Source: an uncultured Bacilli bacterium
Lineage (GTDB): Bacteria > Bacillota_I > Bacilli_A > RF39 > UBA660
NCBI GenBank assembly: GCA_934190785.1
Contig: CAKPTA010000008.1
Coordinates: forward strand, 1 to 42,133
Direction of reading: 5' to 3'
Length of the DNA stretch: 42,133 nucleotides
Shown here piece by piece: positions 41,414-42,133 of this stretch (within the stretch, counting starts at the first letter, position 1; every line of letters starts with the position of its first letter). The position numbers and the translations under genes were made by a program. Below the pieces are notes generated by a model that was given only the letters and a program-made list of their open reading frames with translations, was not told the origin of the DNA and ran no database searches.

Positions 41414-41744
41414 AGATGAATATGGAATACCACTAAAACTAAATCATAAACTTAAAACTATGAAAGAAGCAGAAGATTATTTTAAAAGATTAGAAAAATA
41501 TGTTGGAGATTATAAATTAAACTATTATATAAGTGAGATTGATGAAAAAGAAAAAAGATTTAATTATACTCAAAATAACGATGCTGAAAAAATAATTAGA
41601 TTAATTGGTATTGGAGATAAGAGAAAAAAAGATAATTTTAAATTAGGTGTTATTACTTTAGACTTATCTATGTTTAAAGATAAAGATGAGAAAGAAATTT
41701 ATAAGAAACTATTTGATAAATTAGAAAAAGAAAGACTAACATAG
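41406..41744 (+). CDS. Small unknown charged protein, second of an overlapping pair
   Basis: 112 aa, not recognised. It starts at the ATG at 41406 (MYEDEYGIPLKLNHKLKT); an in-frame TTG 15 bases earlier is less likely. It is rich in Lys and Glu, with a helix (EAEDYFKRLEKYVG), a predicted beta section (YKLNYYISEIDEKEKRFNYTQ), then FKLGVITLDLSMF and a charged helix (KEIYKKLFDKLEKERLT). No membrane segment or catalytic motif. It is coupled to the gene before it and ends in a terminator. A toxin-antitoxin or anti-phage pair is possible from size and coupling alone; nothing else supports it. Confidence 0.55.
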   Translation: MYEDEYGIPLKLNHKLKTMKEAEDYFKRLEKYVGDYKLNYYISEIDEKEKRFNYTQNNDAEKIIRLIGIGDKRKKDNFKLGVITLDLSMFKDKDEKEIYKKLFDKLEKERLT

Positions 41745-41764
41745 ACAAAATTATGTTAGTCTTT
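41731..41764 (+). terminator. Terminator of the overlapping pair
   Basis: AAAGACTAACAT (41731-41742) / ATGTTAGTCTTT (41753-41764). The TAG stop (41742-41744) is at the edge of the stem. Confidence 0.8.
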
Positions 41765-41765
41765 A

Positions 41766-42019
41766 ATCATCCTATAAATTTTACAAAAAATAACTAAATA
41801 GGATGATTTTATAAATATTAAAATCCTTATTTTATAAGATATAATTTTCATGTCATCCTAATATCAGCCTACAAAGCAGGATGAATTTCGTAAGTACGGA
41901 ATTAGTTTTGTGTAACACTAAACCCTTATGAAATAAGGAAAAGTTTAGCATAGTTGCACAAGTTTCTTATCCTGCTTTTTCTCGTATACTAATATTTATA
42001 TATAAAATCATCCTATTTA
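41766..42019. repeat. Inverted-repeat element with nested RNA-like fold (non-coding, about 250 bp)
   Basis: This gap between two terminators (334 bp, no gene) holds repeats of a motif close to ATCATCCTAT at 41766-41775 (plus), 41798-41807 (minus) and near 42009 (plus). Its outer arms (41795-41819 and 41991-42019) form an inverted repeat with mostly perfect pairing. The centre folds as nested stems: AAAGCAGGAT/ATCCTGCTTT (41873-41882 with 41969-41978) enclosing hairpin AATTTCGTA/TACGGAATT (41884-41903), and a long arm TTGTGTAA/TTGCACAA (41908-41915 with 41954-41961), CTAAAC/GTTTAG, CCTTAT/ATAAGG. No coding frame of note. It may be a MITE-like element or a structured RNA; no target duplication is visible. 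Confidence 0.6.
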
Positions 42020-42032
42020 TAAAAAGTAAAAA

Positions 42033-42055
42033 AGATCAACTATTAAAGTTGATCT
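42033..42055 (-). terminator. Terminator of the minus-strand gene at the right edge
   Basis: AGATCAACT (42033-42041) / AGTTGATCT (42047-42055), 5-base loop, then Ts on the minus strand. Confidence 0.8.
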
Positions 42056-42078
42056 CAACGATAAATTGTAATTTGTAA

Positions 42079-42133
42079 TTATTCACAAGTTCCATTATTA
42101 TTTTTAAAATAATTTTCTATATTTATCATTGAA
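42079..42133 (-). CDS. 3' end of an open reading frame cut by the window edge
   Basis: On the minus strand the last visible codons read ...SMINIENYFKNNGTCE and stop at 42079-42081. A terminator follows 24 bases later, which supports a real gene. Too little is present to name it. Confidence 0.35.
   Translation of the reverse strand, partial: SMINIENYFKNNNGTCE

Noticed and set aside
41766..42019. CRISPR array or retron non-coding RNA
   Set aside because: There are no regularly spaced identical repeats, and no reverse transcriptase or Cas gene is in the window. A retron gene beyond the right edge cannot be excluded.

Overview
The window is AT-rich (by eye about 30% GC), densely coding DNA from a low-GC Gram-positive bacterium. 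It uses the standard bacterial code: TGG for Trp, and TGA as a stop in at least two genes, so it is not a Mollicute with reassigned TGA. The rpsL-rpsG-fusA-tuf order, CIRCE control of clpB, FemAB and LytR-CpsA-Psr (LCP) enzymes and very low GC fit Bacillota, probably an uncultured host-associated Bacilli lineage (RF39/Erysipelotrichales-like). The exact taxon is inference.

Layout: (1) 0.1-7.6 kb, minus strand, housekeeping: priA, fmt, a membrane-anchored unknown, secG, ruvA, ruvB, an unknown, queA. (2) 7.6-11.1 kb, divergent and convergent single genes: a cytoplasmic HExxH protein, enolase, a FemAB-type aminoacyl transferase. (3) 11.1-15.6 kb: the str operon, with its own promoter before rpsL and another before tuf. 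(4) 15.6-27.3 kb, minus strand: a GNAT, an LCP transferase, and a Wzx/Wzy-type polysaccharide operon read from one promoter at about 27.18 kb (priming phosphoglycosyl transferase, five glycosyl- or pyruvyl-type transferases, Wzy-like polymerase, Wzx flippase, SDR, VanZ-like protein). (5) 27.3-34.1 kb: ClpB without an N domain under CIRCE, a membrane unknown divergent from a Cys-rich protein, FtsK, and an unknown. (6) 34.1-41.0 kb: a structured small RNA gene with a complete promoter and terminator (6S-like architecture), a TtcA-like enzyme, a lone prepilin, a ZIP transporter, a second LCP protein with a PASTA domain, a second O-antigen ligase/polymerase-like protein, and a metallophosphoesterase. 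(7) 41.0-42.1 kb: tRNA-Cys, two overlapping small unknown genes, a 250-bp inverted-repeat element with a nested RNA-like fold, and the end of a minus-strand gene.

The genes work together mainly in envelope building. The polysaccharide operon would make an undecaprenyl-linked glycan, flip it and polymerise it, and the two LCP proteins are the likely ligases that attach such polymers to the wall. Both LCP proteins share an unusual extracytoplasmic domain before the LCP domain that resembles a solute-binding protein.

Two regulatory habits recur. Most promoters have an extended -10 (TGn, usually TGATATAAT), often only a few bases before the Shine-Dalgarno sequence. Many intrinsic terminators contain the stop codon of the gene they end. 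The best candidates for something undescribed are the small RNA at 34.19-34.35 kb, the structured element at 41.77-42.02 kb, and the two LCP fusion proteins.
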